Shown here piece after piece: positions 26,296 through 35,521 of a stretch of DNA of 64,000 nucleotides. The position numbers were made by a program, and so were the translations under genes. The notes under the pieces are model-generated. The model saw only the letters and a list, made by a program, of their open reading frames with translations. It had not been told where the DNA came from and did no database searches. The number at the start of each line of letters is the position of its first letter. Positions within the stretch are counted from its first letter, which is position 1. The stretch is taken from NCBI GenBank assembly GCA_964485095.1, contig CAZAIB010000011.1, positions 1 through 64,000 of the forward strand, in the 5' to 3' direction. This DNA comes from CAYNWT01 sp964485095. GTDB lineage: Bacteria; Planctomycetota; Planctomycetia; Planctomycetales; Planctomycetaceae.

Positions 26296-27167
26296 TGGTA
26301 GCCAAAAGCACTCTCGGACTCTCGCCGATTCGTATCGTTGTTCTTCTGCTGGTGGGGGCGACCATTACGCTCACGTTTGCGGGGCACTCGTCCGCTCAGC
26401 GCGGTTGGCAGCGTGGCTGGGGTCGCAGCAGGGATCCTCGCAACGGTGTGCCTACCTGGGAAAACGATCTCACGTACAAGCAGGACGTGTTTACGTTTTG
26501 CCGAGTCCGCTTTGATTCAACTTCTCGGTTCGGTTGGAGGACCGACTATCCGGACAGCGATTTGAATTTTTCGTTCCGGCTACAACAACTGACGTCTCTG
26601 AAGGTCGATCCGGATGGGGTCATTCACGATCTGACGGACCCCGAAATTTTCAACTATCCATTCATCTACATGTGCGAACCCGGCGGCCTGATTCTCTCAG
26701 GGCAGGAAGAGGTTTGCCTCCGCCAGTACTTGCTGAATGGTGGGTTCCTGATGGCCGACGACTTCTGGGGCAGTGATCAGTGGGATTCATTTGCGGAAGC
26801 GATCTACGGTGCGTTTCCTGATCGGAAAATTGTCGACCTTTCTATTGATCACCCGATTTTTCACACCGTCTACGACCTGCAAAAGAAACCGCAGGTTCCA
26901 AATGTTCAAACCGGAGAATACGGCCGTGGCATGGGGCCAGGCGGCACCAACGTGAGTTGGGAGAACCGCCACGCTGGTTCCCGCGAAGTGCACTACCGGG
27001 GATTGTTTGACGACAACAACCGACTCATGGCCATCTTCTGCCACAACACGGACCTTGGCGATGGATGGGAACGTGAAGGCATGTACGAGTGGTTCTTCCA
27101 CGAATACTCAGAAAAACAAGCCTACCCAATGGGCATCAACATCATCGTGTACGCCATGACCCACTGA
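26292..27167 (+). CDS. DUF4159 domain protein, exported
   Basis: A 291-residue protein with a signal peptide (about residues 1-36, cleavage near SSAQ). The body fits DUF4159, a Rossmann-like/flavodoxin-like domain of unknown function. Typical features are FTFCRVRFDS, YPFIYMCEPGG, a glutamine-amidotransferase-like LRQYLLNGGFLMADDFWG, and DLSIDHPIFHTVYDL. In many Planctomycetes and Proteobacteria DUF4159 genes precede the MoxR/DUF58/BatA set, as here. Overlap with the upstream TPR-peptidase gene indicates coupled translation. Confidence 0.85.
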   Translation: MMVAKSTLGLSPIRIVVLLLVGATITLTFAGHSSAQRGWQRGWGRSRDPRNGVPTWENDLTYKQDVFTFCRVRFDSTSRFGWRTDYPDSDLNFSFRLQQLTSLKVDPDGVIHDLTDPEIFNYPFIYMCEPGGLILSGQEEVCLRQYLLNGGFLMADDFWGSDQWDSFAEAIYGAFPDRKIVDLSIDHPIFHTVYDLQKKPQVPNVQTGEYGRGMGPGGTNVSWENRHAGSREVHYRGLFDDNNRLMAIFCHNTDLGDGWEREGMYEWFFHEYSEKQAYPMGINIIVYAMTH

Positions 27168-27254
27168 CCTCAGCTGAAAGACGAAGAGCAAGTCACTCTT
27201 CAACCTCTTTCACCCTTCGACCTCTTCAACTCTACCTCTCTGAATCACCTCAAT

Positions 27255-28277
27255 ATGACAACCACGGATACAACACCCAACGCACTGGAAACCGAACGTC
27301 GCGCCGTTGAGATGCTGAAAGAAAGCCGCGCGAAGATTGATGCCGAACTCTCAAAGGTCATCATTGGCCAGAAGGATGTCATCGAGCAACTTCTGATTTC
27401 GCTGTTGGCCGGTAGCCACTGCCTCATCACCGGAGCGCCCGGGCTCGCGAAAACTCTGCTTGTAAATTCCATCGCAGAATTGTTCGACCTGAACTTCAAT
27501 CGCATCCAGTTCACGCCTGACCTCATGCCGGCAGACATCACCGGTACGGAAATCCTTGAAGACGACGGCGACGGGCGTCGCAAGATGAGCTTCGTGCGTG
27601 GGCCGGTCTTTGCCAACGTGTTGCTGGCTGACGAAATCAACCGAACACCGCCCAAGACACAGGCCGCGTTGTTGGAAGCGATGCAGGAACACCAGGTGAC
27701 TGCCGCCGGCCAACGCTACAAGCTGGACGAACCATTCTTCGTCCTCGCCACGCAAAACCCGATTGAGATGGAAGGAACCTACCCGCTGCCCGAAGCGCAG
27801 TTGGACCGGTTCATGTTTAACGTTCTGATTGATTACCTGCCCGAAGACGATGAAGTCGCCGTCGTGGCCAGCACAACCGCTCAGCGGCCAGAACCGATTA
27901 ACGCCTTGTTTTCAGCCGAAGACGTACTGACCTTCCAGGCCGTCGTTCGCGGCGTCCCTGTCGCTGAAGACGTGGTTCGCTACGCCGTCCGCATTGCGAC
28001 CGCATCACGACCGGGACAGGAAGGCACCGCCGCCTGGGTCAACGACTGGATTACATGGGGAGCTGGCTTGCGAGCCGCTCAGTTCATGGTTCTGGGAGCA
28101 AAAGCGCGAGTCCTGCTACATGGCCGAAGTCATGTCACTGCGGACGACATCAAGTCGCTAGCACATCCGGTTCTACGACACCGTGTTCTGGTCAACTACC
28201 GAGCCGAAGCGGATGGCGTTTCCATTGAAGACGTCATCACGCGACTGCTGGAAGACGTGAAGTATCCGATCAGCTAG
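27255..28277 (+). CDS. MoxR-family AAA+ ATPase
   Basis: A 340-residue cytoplasmic ATPase. Walker A is GAPGLAKT (60-67), Walker B LLADEINR with D126/E127, and the MoxR helix-2 insert (TPDLMPADITGTE) is clear. Sensor-1 is the TQNPIE motif and the C-terminal lid follows. MoxR ATPases act as chaperones that activate or assemble VWA-domain partners, which here are encoded immediately downstream. The 87-nt leader before it is strikingly pyrimidine-rich. Length is normal for the family (320-350). Confidence 0.95.
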   Translation: MTTTDTTPNALETERRAVEMLKESRAKIDAELSKVIIGQKDVIEQLLISLLAGSHCLITGAPGLAKTLLVNSIAELFDLNFNRIQFTPDLMPADITGTEILEDDGDGRRKMSFVRGPVFANVLLADEINRTPPKTQAALLEAMQEHQVTAAGQRYKLDEPFFVLATQNPIEMEGTYPLPEAQLDRFMFNVLIDYLPEDDEVAVVASTTAQRPEPINALFSAEDVLTFQAVVRGVPVAEDVVRYAVRIATASRPGQEGTAAWVNDWITWGAGLRAAQFMVLGAKARVLLHGRSHVTADDIKSLAHPVLRHRVLVNYRAEADGVSIEDVITRLLEDVKYPIS

Positions 28278-28329
28278 TTCTGCAACCACGAGTGCACTAC
28301 ACCAAGTCCCGCCAACCTAAAGCCTACCT

Positions 28330-29274
28330 TTGAGCACCGACACTCCGACAACTCCATCAACCAAATCCGCCAAGCGCGAATTGATTGATCCCGAAACACT
28401 GATGCGGATCAAGTCGCTTGAACTCCGCGCGAAGATTGTTGTGGAGGGGTTTCAGAACGGTTTGAACCGCAGCCCAAAGCACGGGTTCTCTGTTGAGTTC
28501 ACTGAGTACCGTCAGTATTCGCCCGGCGACGATCCGCGGTATCTCGATTGGAAGCTATTCGCGCGGTCTGACCGGCATTACATCAAGCTGTTTGAGGATG
28601 AAACGAATCTGCGTTGCCATTTGCTTGTCGATTTAAGCAAGTCGATGGACTTCGGATCCGGCACATATTCCAAAGCGGACTACGCTCGAACGCTGGCGGC
28701 GACGTTGTCGTTCTTCCTGTCGAACCAGCGCGACGCGACCGGCTTGTTGACGTTTGACGAATCGGTTCGCGAATACATTCCGGCTCGATTCCGCCCCGGT
28801 CATCTAAGACGAATCATGGTCGCACTGGAACGCAAACCGGACGGTCGTTCCACCAACCTGCAGCATCCGTTGGGTCAGGCTGCTGAACGATTAAACAAAC
28901 GCGGCATGGTGGTTTTGATTTCCGACCTCCTCGCGCCGCTGGATCAGTTCGCTGATCACCTGACGTTTCTCAGAACGCGCGGACATGAAGTGGTTGTCTT
29001 TCAGGTGCTGGATCTGGAAGAACTGGACTTCCCGTTTGACAAACCGGCGTTGTTTGAGGATGTCGAATCCGGCCAGGAAATCTACGTCGATCCTGAATCG
29101 GTTCGCGAAAGCTACATGGAAAAACTCCAGGCTCACCTGGACCAGATTGACACGACATGCAGTCGGCTGGGCATTCCGTTTCGGCGTATCTCCACAGCTG
29201 ATCCGCTGGAACACGTGCTGGGCGAATTCTTACGTCAGCGCATGTCGAACAAAGCCAGAGGAGGGTCCAGATAA
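28330..29274 (+). CDS. DUF58 domain protein
   Basis: A 314-residue DUF58 protein. The DUF58 signature is the YSPGDDPRYLDWKLFARSDRHYIKLFEDE segment (positions ~60-90), followed by a VWA-like fold with the MIDAS-type DLSKSMD near residue 100. It starts with TTG at 28330, with no clear Shine-Dalgarno; no better start exists downstream before the conserved region. Its stop overlaps the next ATG (TAATG). DUF58 proteins are regular partners of MoxR ATPases. Confidence 0.92.
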   Translation: MSTDTPTTPSTKSAKRELIDPETLMRIKSLELRAKIVVEGFQNGLNRSPKHGFSVEFTEYRQYSPGDDPRYLDWKLFARSDRHYIKLFEDETNLRCHLLVDLSKSMDFGSGTYSKADYARTLAATLSFFLSNQRDATGLLTFDESVREYIPARFRPGHLRRIMVALERKPDGRSTNLQHPLGQAAERLNKRGMVVLISDLLAPLDQFADHLTFLRTRGHEVVVFQVLDLEELDFPFDKPALFEDVESGQEIYVDPESVRESYMEKLQAHLDQIDTTCSRLGIPFRRISTADPLEHVLGEFLRQRMSNKARGGSR

Positions 29275-31412
29275 TGGGGTTCCTCTCAGGCTGGTTCATC
29301 GCTGGCATCGCCGCGGTTGCCGCACCGATTTTGTTCCACATGATTCGGCGGACACCAAGCGGCAAAGTGCCGTTTAGCACGCTCATGTTCCTGCAGCCAT
29401 CGCCGCCTCGCATCACCAAGCGCAGCCGCATTGATCAGTGGCCGTTACTGCTGCTTCGAGCCCTCGCGCTGACGCTGCTGGCGCTGGCATTCGCCAGACC
29501 GTTCCTGCGTTCCGTCGAAACCAACGTCACTGAAGCTGCACAGGAAAGGCAAATTGCCGTGCTACTGGACCGCAGCGCCAGCATGCAACGGGCCGGGTTG
29601 TGGGAAGACGCTCAGGTCCGTGTGGTCGATGCGTTCGCGGCAGCGACCGACGCCGATCAAATGGCGCTTTACGCGTTCGACAATCGCACAGAAGCCATCA
29701 TGACTTTCCAGGAATGGAAAGAACTGGAACCATCGGCTCGTCGCGATGTTCTGGTCCAACGACTTGAGAAGATCACACCAGGCTGGGGTTCAACCAACCT
29801 GGGAGCAGCCCTGGTTCTTGCGGCGGACGATATTGAATCGCTGGAAATGGAAGGCGACGACAAGTCAGAAACCAAAGCAACCAGCACGGTTCTGTTGATC
29901 TCTGACATCCAGCAGGGCAGCGCGATTGAGTCGTTGCAAAATTACGAATGGCCGGACACGATTGAACTCGCCGTCCAACAGGTTGCCACAGCAGGAACCA
30001 CAAACGCCGGCCTGGAACTCATGGCTCAGTCGGACGTCGATGTCGATCTGGTTCGAGTCCGCGTCAGCAACGCTCCGGATTCAGATTCGGAGGAGTTCAC
30101 AATCAAGTGGACGGACAACGACGGCAAGTCACTGAAGGAACCCCGACCAGTTTACGTCGCGCCAGGGCGCAGCCGTATTGTATCGTTCGAGCCGCCTACG
30201 GGTATCGGTTCGTCACAACTGGTGCTTGCCGGCGACGCGCACGAGTTCGACAACAAGCTTTATCTGGATCGGCTGGACGCTGCTGAATTGTCGGTTCTGT
30301 ATTTGGGCAAGGAAGAAGAAAACGACCCCGAATCGTTGCGGTTCTATCTAACCCGCGCGTTTCCGGAGACGCCGTCGCGAACGGTTCGCATGATCCCGCC
30401 GCAGATCAACGACGTCGATACGCCAATCGATCCAACCATTTCGATGGTGGTTGTTGCGAACCAGGTTGAAGGCAAACGCCTGCCGGAACTTCGCAAGTAC
30501 ATGCAGGACGGCGGTACCGTGCTGTACGTCGCCAAGACTGTCGATGGTGTCGCCACAGTCGCGCCGCTGCTAAGCGACGATCAGGAATTCGCGGCTGTCG
30601 AAGCCGATACCAAAGAGTACACACTGGTCGAACAGATCGACTACAAGCACCCCGTGTTCGCTCCGTTCGCGGACGCTCAGTTTGCCGATTTCACTCGCAT
30701 TCATTTTTGGAAACACCGCACGCTGCCAACCGCCGCACTGGGTGAGGCTCGCATTCTGGCCCGCTTCGACGACGGCGACCCCGCCATCATTGAAAAGTCA
30801 CTCGGTCGCGGCCGACTGCTGGTCTTCGCGGTGGGCTGGCAACCATCAGATAGCCAGTTGGCTTTGTCCACAAAGTTTGTTCCGCTCATGAATGGAATTC
30901 TGGAACAAGCCGAGAGCGGTCCCATGTCGTTGCCCCGTATGCAAATCGGCGACGAACTCAGGCTCGAACCGTTCCGGTCGCCCGGACAAACCAAACGGTT
31001 CGCGGTCACCAAACCGGGCGGCGACGTTGTCGAACTGAAAGACGACGACCAGCTATTCACGGAAACATCGGACCCCGGCGTGTACGAACTCGACACCGGC
31101 GACGGTTCGGCTCGATTTGCAGTGAATGTCAATCCTGACGAAACCGATACTAGTGTGATGCCGCTTGAACAGCTGGAAAGCCTCGGCGTCAAAATGATGG
31201 ATATCAACCAGTCCGATCCTGCTAACATCGCGGCGGCCGAAGCCCGAGAGCGGCAGCTAAAGATTCAGGAACTGGAAAAACAGCAAAAGCTTTGGCGCTG
31301 GCTGGTAGTTGCCGCCATTGCCCTTCTGTTTATCGAAACATGGCTGGCGGGCCGCATTGCTTCAAAACAATCAACCAGCGAAGCGACTTCGCTGCAAGGA
31401 GGAACCGCATGA
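29274..31412 (+). CDS. BatA-like VWA membrane protein
   Basis: A 712-residue protein. The N-terminal BatA motif is visible: a first helix (about 4-22), the conserved IRRTPSGKVPFSTLMFL segment, and a second helix (about 57-77). A VWA domain with MIDAS DRSAS near residue 99 comes next. The large C-terminal part (200-670) contains a GATase/DUF4159-like beta-alpha domain. A last transmembrane helix lies near 685-705. MIDAS residues Asp-x-Ser-x-Ser are intact. The overlap of stop and start (ATGA) at 31409 couples it to the next gene. Role: VWA partner of MoxR in an envelope complex (known for the family; the exact function is not). Confidence 0.9.
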   Translation: MGFLSGWFIAGIAAVAAPILFHMIRRTPSGKVPFSTLMFLQPSPPRITKRSRIDQWPLLLLRALALTLLALAFARPFLRSVETNVTEAAQERQIAVLLDRSASMQRAGLWEDAQVRVVDAFAAATDADQMALYAFDNRTEAIMTFQEWKELEPSARRDVLVQRLEKITPGWGSTNLGAALVLAADDIESLEMEGDDKSETKATSTVLLISDIQQGSAIESLQNYEWPDTIELAVQQVATAGTTNAGLELMAQSDVDVDLVRVRVSNAPDSDSEEFTIKWTDNDGKSLKEPRPVYVAPGRSRIVSFEPPTGIGSSQLVLAGDAHEFDNKLYLDRLDAAELSVLYLGKEEENDPESLRFYLTRAFPETPSRTVRMIPPQINDVDTPIDPTISMVVVANQVEGKRLPELRKYMQDGGTVLYVAKTVDGVATVAPLLSDDQEFAAVEADTKEYTLVEQIDYKHPVFAPFADAQFADFTRIHFWKHRTLPTAALGEARILARFDDGDPAIIEKSLGRGRLLVFAVGWQPSDSQLALSTKFVPLMNGILEQAESGPMSLPRMQIGDELRLEPFRSPGQTKRFAVTKPGGDVVELKDDDQLFTETSDPGVYELDTGDGSARFAVNVNPDETDTSVMPLEQLESLGVKMMDINQSDPANIAAAEARERQLKIQELEKQQKLWRWLVVAAIALLFIETWLAGRIASKQSTSEATSLQGGTA

Positions 31413-34400
31413 CTCAGCAACGACTACTTCGAGCTGTTGATCAGGTTGGCGACCGCGTACTCCGTCTCCGCGCTTGGCGCTGGAGAACCGCTTGTTGGTT
31501 CGGACTGGCGATACTGGCCTGTGTTCTCATCGCGGCCAGGCGATGGTTTGGAGCCGACATCAGCAGCAACATGATTATCGGCGTGCTTGCAGGCGGTGTG
31601 CTTCTCTCGTTCATCTTTCAGGCATTCACACTCCGTCGCCAGCCGTCCCTCGAGACCGCTCGGCAAATCGAATCCACGCACCCCGGCCTCAACGACGCGT
31701 TACTAGCCGCGATGGAACAACAGCCCGAAGAACCGGGCGGCCAACTGCGGTATCTGCAGACGCGCGTTATCGACAAGGCTGTTTCACACAGCACGTATAG
31801 TTCGTGGCAGGACGTGGTTCCCAACGGACGTCTGAAAGGGTGGATGCTGGCTGGCATTACCAGTCTGGTTCTGTTTTTGACATGCACCATCTTCGCGTTC
31901 GAACGTCCGGCCAACGCACTACTGGGACCGCCAGCGCCGGTTCCAGTGAAGACCGCCGACGGAACCATCTACGGCATCATCGTCGAACCCGGCGACACGG
32001 AACTCGAACGCGGAACCAGTCTGCTGGTTATGGCCCGGTTCGAAGGCCAGCTTCCTTCCGAAGCCAATCTGGACTTGAAGACCGGCGAAGGCGACACGCA
32101 GCGATTCCAAATGGCTCCCGGCGTCGACAGCAATTTGTTCCTCGCACGAGTTCCATCTATCTCTGACAGTGGTACTTACCAAATCCAATACGACGACGAA
32201 CTGACGCCGGAATTCAAAGTCAGCGTTTTCACTGTGCCCGCTCTTGAACAGGCCGACGCCCACATCACATATCCGAACTACACCAATATCGAGAAGAAAA
32301 TTGTCCAGGACACACGCCGAGTCAGCGTGGTCCAGGGCTCGACTGTGCAGTGGCTGTTCCGCCTGAACAAAGACGTCGCCTCCGCAGAACTCCGTGCAGA
32401 AGACGGAACCGTCACACAGCTTGCTGCCATCGACGGCGCCGCTGTCCAGGGCGCGACGTTGAAGGCCAACAAGTCTCAGAAGTTTACGCTGCACCTGAAA
32501 GATGCGGACGGACGCGAAAATAAGTTCCCACCAGACATCAGGATGTCTGTGGTTGAGAATCGACGTCCGGATCTCAAACTGGCGTTCCCGGGCAAAGACC
32601 GCCCTGTCTCGCCGCTTGAAGAAATGATGGTCGAAGCCAAAGTCTCAGACGACTACGGCCTCGATAGCTTTGGCGTGATTTACTCACTGGTTGGTCAGGA
32701 CGAACAAACCGTCAAGCTTGGCGAAGCGGCCGAACCAAAAATTAAGCACACGGCTACCCACGAGATTTCGTTGGAACAACTCAAGGCAGAACCAGACCAG
32801 CTGGTCTCGTACTACTTCTTCGCAGACGATCGCGGTCCCGACGGTGCAGTCCGCCGCACACTTAGCGATATGTACTTCGCGGAAGTCCGTCAGTTCGAAC
32901 AGATTTTCCGCCAGGGCCAACAGCAAGCTGGTGGCGGTCAACAGCAACAGCGCCAGCAGGATCAACAGGGACAACAGCAGGGCCAACAAGGACAGCAAGC
33001 TCAGAAGCTCGGACAAGTCGGGCAGTTGCAAAAGCAAATCATGACCGCCACCTGGAACCTCGCGCGGCGGCCCAGCCTGGACATGGCTGAAGCCGAAGGT
33101 CTGACTAAGGCCAAAGCCGACGCCACGGTTCTCTCAGATTCACAGGAAACGGCGCGGCAGCAGGTTCAGGAACTCGCGGGCGAAATGGAAGACCCGGACA
33201 TGCAGGCTATCGCGGCCGACCTGGACCGCGACATGGCTTCCGCTGTCGAAAAACTAAACGCCTTCGAAGACACGCCGACCCCCGAAACGTTGAAAGACGC
33301 GCTCCAAATGGAACAGCGTGCGTATCAGCGTTTGCTGCAACTGCGAGCCAAAGAATTCGACGTTCAACGTCAGCAACAGCAGCAGCAACAACAGGGCCAG
33401 CAAGGACAGCAGGGCAACAACCGACAACAGCAGCAGCTGAATCAGTTGGAACTCGACAACAAACAAAACCGCTACGAACAGCAGTCGCAGGCTCAGCAAC
33501 AACAGGAGCAGCAAGCGACCGTCGATCAGGAACAGCTGCGGACGCTGAACCGACTTCGCGAACTGGCTCGTCGACAGGAAGCGATCAACGAGAAGCTCAA
33601 GCAACTGGAAAGCGAACTGCGACAGGCAAAGTCTGAAGAAGAACGCGAAGAGATCGAACGCCAACTCAAGCGGCTCCGCGACGAACAGCAACAAATGTTG
33701 CGCGATATCGATGAGACCGCTGAGGACATTGATCAGCAGCAGGAGAATCTGGATCAGTCCGCCGAGATGCAACAGCAGGCTCAGCAGGCTCGAGAGAATG
33801 CACTTAAGACTTCCGAAGCGCTCAAGGAAAACCAACTCTCTCGCGCCATCAGCGAAGGTACTCGCACGGAGCGGGAACTCAAAGAACTGCGAGACGACTT
33901 CCGCAAAGAAACGGCGAGCGAGTTCGAAGATGTGATGCGACAAATGCGTCAGGAAGCTCGCGATGTCGAACAGCAACAGAAGGACATCGGCAAGCAACTT
34001 GCCGACAACCAGGACAGCAAATCGCTGCGGTATGCCGAACAGCGAAAAGAACTGGAAGAAAAACTGCAGCAACAGGCTGAACGAGTTGAAGACCTGTCCG
34101 AAACAATGCGTGAGATTGTGAAGCAGTCGGAAGATACCGAACCGCTTCTCGCTCGCACGTTGTACGATGCGGCTCGCGAACTGAAAGACAAACCGCCTGA
34201 GAAGGATCTCGAGGCAGAGAAGTTTCTTGTGAGCCGCGGGTTCATGGATCAGGCTCGCGAAGCAGACAAAGAAGCACTCAAAGGTATCGAGAAGCTTCGT
34301 GAGGGAATCGAAAAGTCGGCCGATACGGTTCTTGGCAACGAACTGGATGGACTCCGTCGAGCCCAACAGGAAATGGATCGTCTTCGCGATCAGCTTGGCG

Positions 34401-35521
34401 ACGAACTCGCCCGCAACGATCCAAATCAGGCAAGAGATCAGGAAGGAAACCGCGAACGCAACGGCCAACGCGGACAACAAAATCGACAAGACGGCGAACG
34501 TCAGCAACGTGATGGCGAACCGCGTGACGGGGAGCCTCGTGACGATGAGCAAAACGGTCGTCAGGGCGAACGTCAGAGGCGTGAAGGCCAGCAGCAACGT
34601 GGTGACCGTGAAGGCCAGCAACGCGAAGGCCAACAAAGGAACGGCCGACAGCAAGACCGTGAAGGACAACGCGAGGGCCAACAGCCTGGTCAGGGCCAGG
34701 GTCAGGACCGCGAGCAACAACCTCGCGAAGGAGAACCACGCGAGGGGCAGCAGCAAGGACAGCAACCGGGCCAGGGCCAAAACGGCCAGCGGCAGCAGGG
34801 CGAACAACAAGAAGGCCAACAACGTGAGGGGCAACCTCGCGAAGGTCAGCAACAACAGGAAGGCCAGCAAAACGGTCGCGGCCAGCAGCAGGGCCAGGGA
34901 GGCCGGGGTCAACGACAAGATGGTGAACCGCGCGAGGGTCAACAACGTGAAGGTCAACGGGAACCTCGTGATGGTGAACCACGCGAGGGTGAACCGCGTG
35001 ACGGCGAACCGCGTGACGGCGAACCGCGAGAAGGACAGCAGCGCGGCCAGCGAGACGGTCAGCAGCGACGTGGTGGGCTCCGCAATATCGGCCGCGAAAC
35101 AAACGGCGGTGGTGGCGGCGGTCAACCACAGTACGCTCCACTAACGGGCGACGAGTACCGTGACTGGACCGATCGATTGCGTGACGTTGAAGAGATGCTG
35201 GACGACCCGGAACTACGGGCCGACGTGGCTCGAGTTCGTGACCGAGCCCGCGGAGTTCGCGTGGACCTGAAACGACATTCGAAAAAACCGCAGTGGGACC
35301 TCGTTCGAAAAGACATCCTTCAGCCAATGGTCGAACTCCAGCAACGGATCGACGAAGAAATCGCCAAACGTGAATCCAAAGACTCACTGGTTCCGATCGA
35401 CCGCGATCCGGTTCCAAATCGATACGCAGAAATGGTGCGACGGTACTACGAACAACTGGGAAGCACGGAAGGCCGCCAGCAGAAGCCGCCACGAAGATCA
35501 AAAGCGAAGGCAGGCGAATGA
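31409..35521 (+). CDS. Giant Gln-rich DUF4175-like membrane protein
   Basis: A 1370-residue protein. The start at 31409 (MTQQRLLRAVDQ) overlaps the previous stop; the frame is open further upstream but only within the previous gene. Three hydrophobic helices (about 26-44, 50-67 and 143-163) are followed by a periplasmic beta-rich part (about 180-510) with several Ig-like domains. Coiled coil and Gln-rich low-complexity sequence run from ~510 to ~1000. A nearly repetitive QREGQQ / GEPRDGEPR tract covers ~1010-1230, with a conserved-looking end (YRDWTDRLRDVEEMLDDPELRADVARVRDRAR). It fits the DUF4175-type proteins of MoxR operons. It overlaps the next gene by ATGA. Confidence 0.85.
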   Translation: MTQQRLLRAVDQVGDRVLRLRAWRWRTACWFGLAILACVLIAARRWFGADISSNMIIGVLAGGVLLSFIFQAFTLRRQPSLETARQIESTHPGLNDALLAAMEQQPEEPGGQLRYLQTRVIDKAVSHSTYSSWQDVVPNGRLKGWMLAGITSLVLFLTCTIFAFERPANALLGPPAPVPVKTADGTIYGIIVEPGDTELERGTSLLVMARFEGQLPSEANLDLKTGEGDTQRFQMAPGVDSNLFLARVPSISDSGTYQIQYDDELTPEFKVSVFTVPALEQADAHITYPNYTNIEKKIVQDTRRVSVVQGSTVQWLFRLNKDVASAELRAEDGTVTQLAAIDGAAVQGATLKANKSQKFTLHLKDADGRENKFPPDIRMSVVENRRPDLKLAFPGKDRPVSPLEEMMVEAKVSDDYGLDSFGVIYSLVGQDEQTVKLGEAAEPKIKHTATHEISLEQLKAEPDQLVSYYFFADDRGPDGAVRRTLSDMYFAEVRQFEQIFRQGQQQAGGGQQQQRQQDQQGQQQGQQGQQAQKLGQVGQLQKQIMTATWNLARRPSLDMAEAEGLTKAKADATVLSDSQETARQQVQELAGEMEDPDMQAIAADLDRDMASAVEKLNAFEDTPTPETLKDALQMEQRAYQRLLQLRAKEFDVQRQQQQQQQQGQQGQQGNNRQQQQLNQLELDNKQNRYEQQSQAQQQQEQQATVDQEQLRTLNRLRELARRQEAINEKLKQLESELRQAKSEEEREEIERQLKRLRDEQQQMLRDIDETAEDIDQQQENLDQSAEMQQQAQQARENALKTSEALKENQLSRAISEGTRTERELKELRDDFRKETASEFEDVMRQMRQEARDVEQQQKDIGKQLADNQDSKSLRYAEQRKELEEKLQQQAERVEDLSETMREIVKQSEDTEPLLARTLYDAARELKDKPPEKDLEAEKFLVSRGFMDQAREADKEALKGIEKLREGIEKSADTVLGNELDGLRRAQQEMDRLRDQLGDELARNDPNQARDQEGNRERNGQRGQQNRQDGERQQRDGEPRDGEPRDDEQNGRQGERQRREGQQQRGDREGQQREGQQRNGRQQDREGQREGQQPGQGQGQDREQQPREGEPREGQQQGQQPGQGQNGQRQQGEQQEGQQREGQPREGQQQQEGQQNGRGQQQGQGGRGQRQDGEPREGQQREGQREPRDGEPREGEPRDGEPRDGEPREGQQRGQRDGQQRRGGLRNIGRETNGGGGGGQPQYAPLTGDEYRDWTDRLRDVEEMLDDPELRADVARVRDRARGVRVDLKRHSKKPQWDLVRKDILQPMVELQQRIDEEIAKRESKDSLVPIDRDPVPNRYAEMVRRYYEQLGSTEGRQQKPPRRSKAKAGE

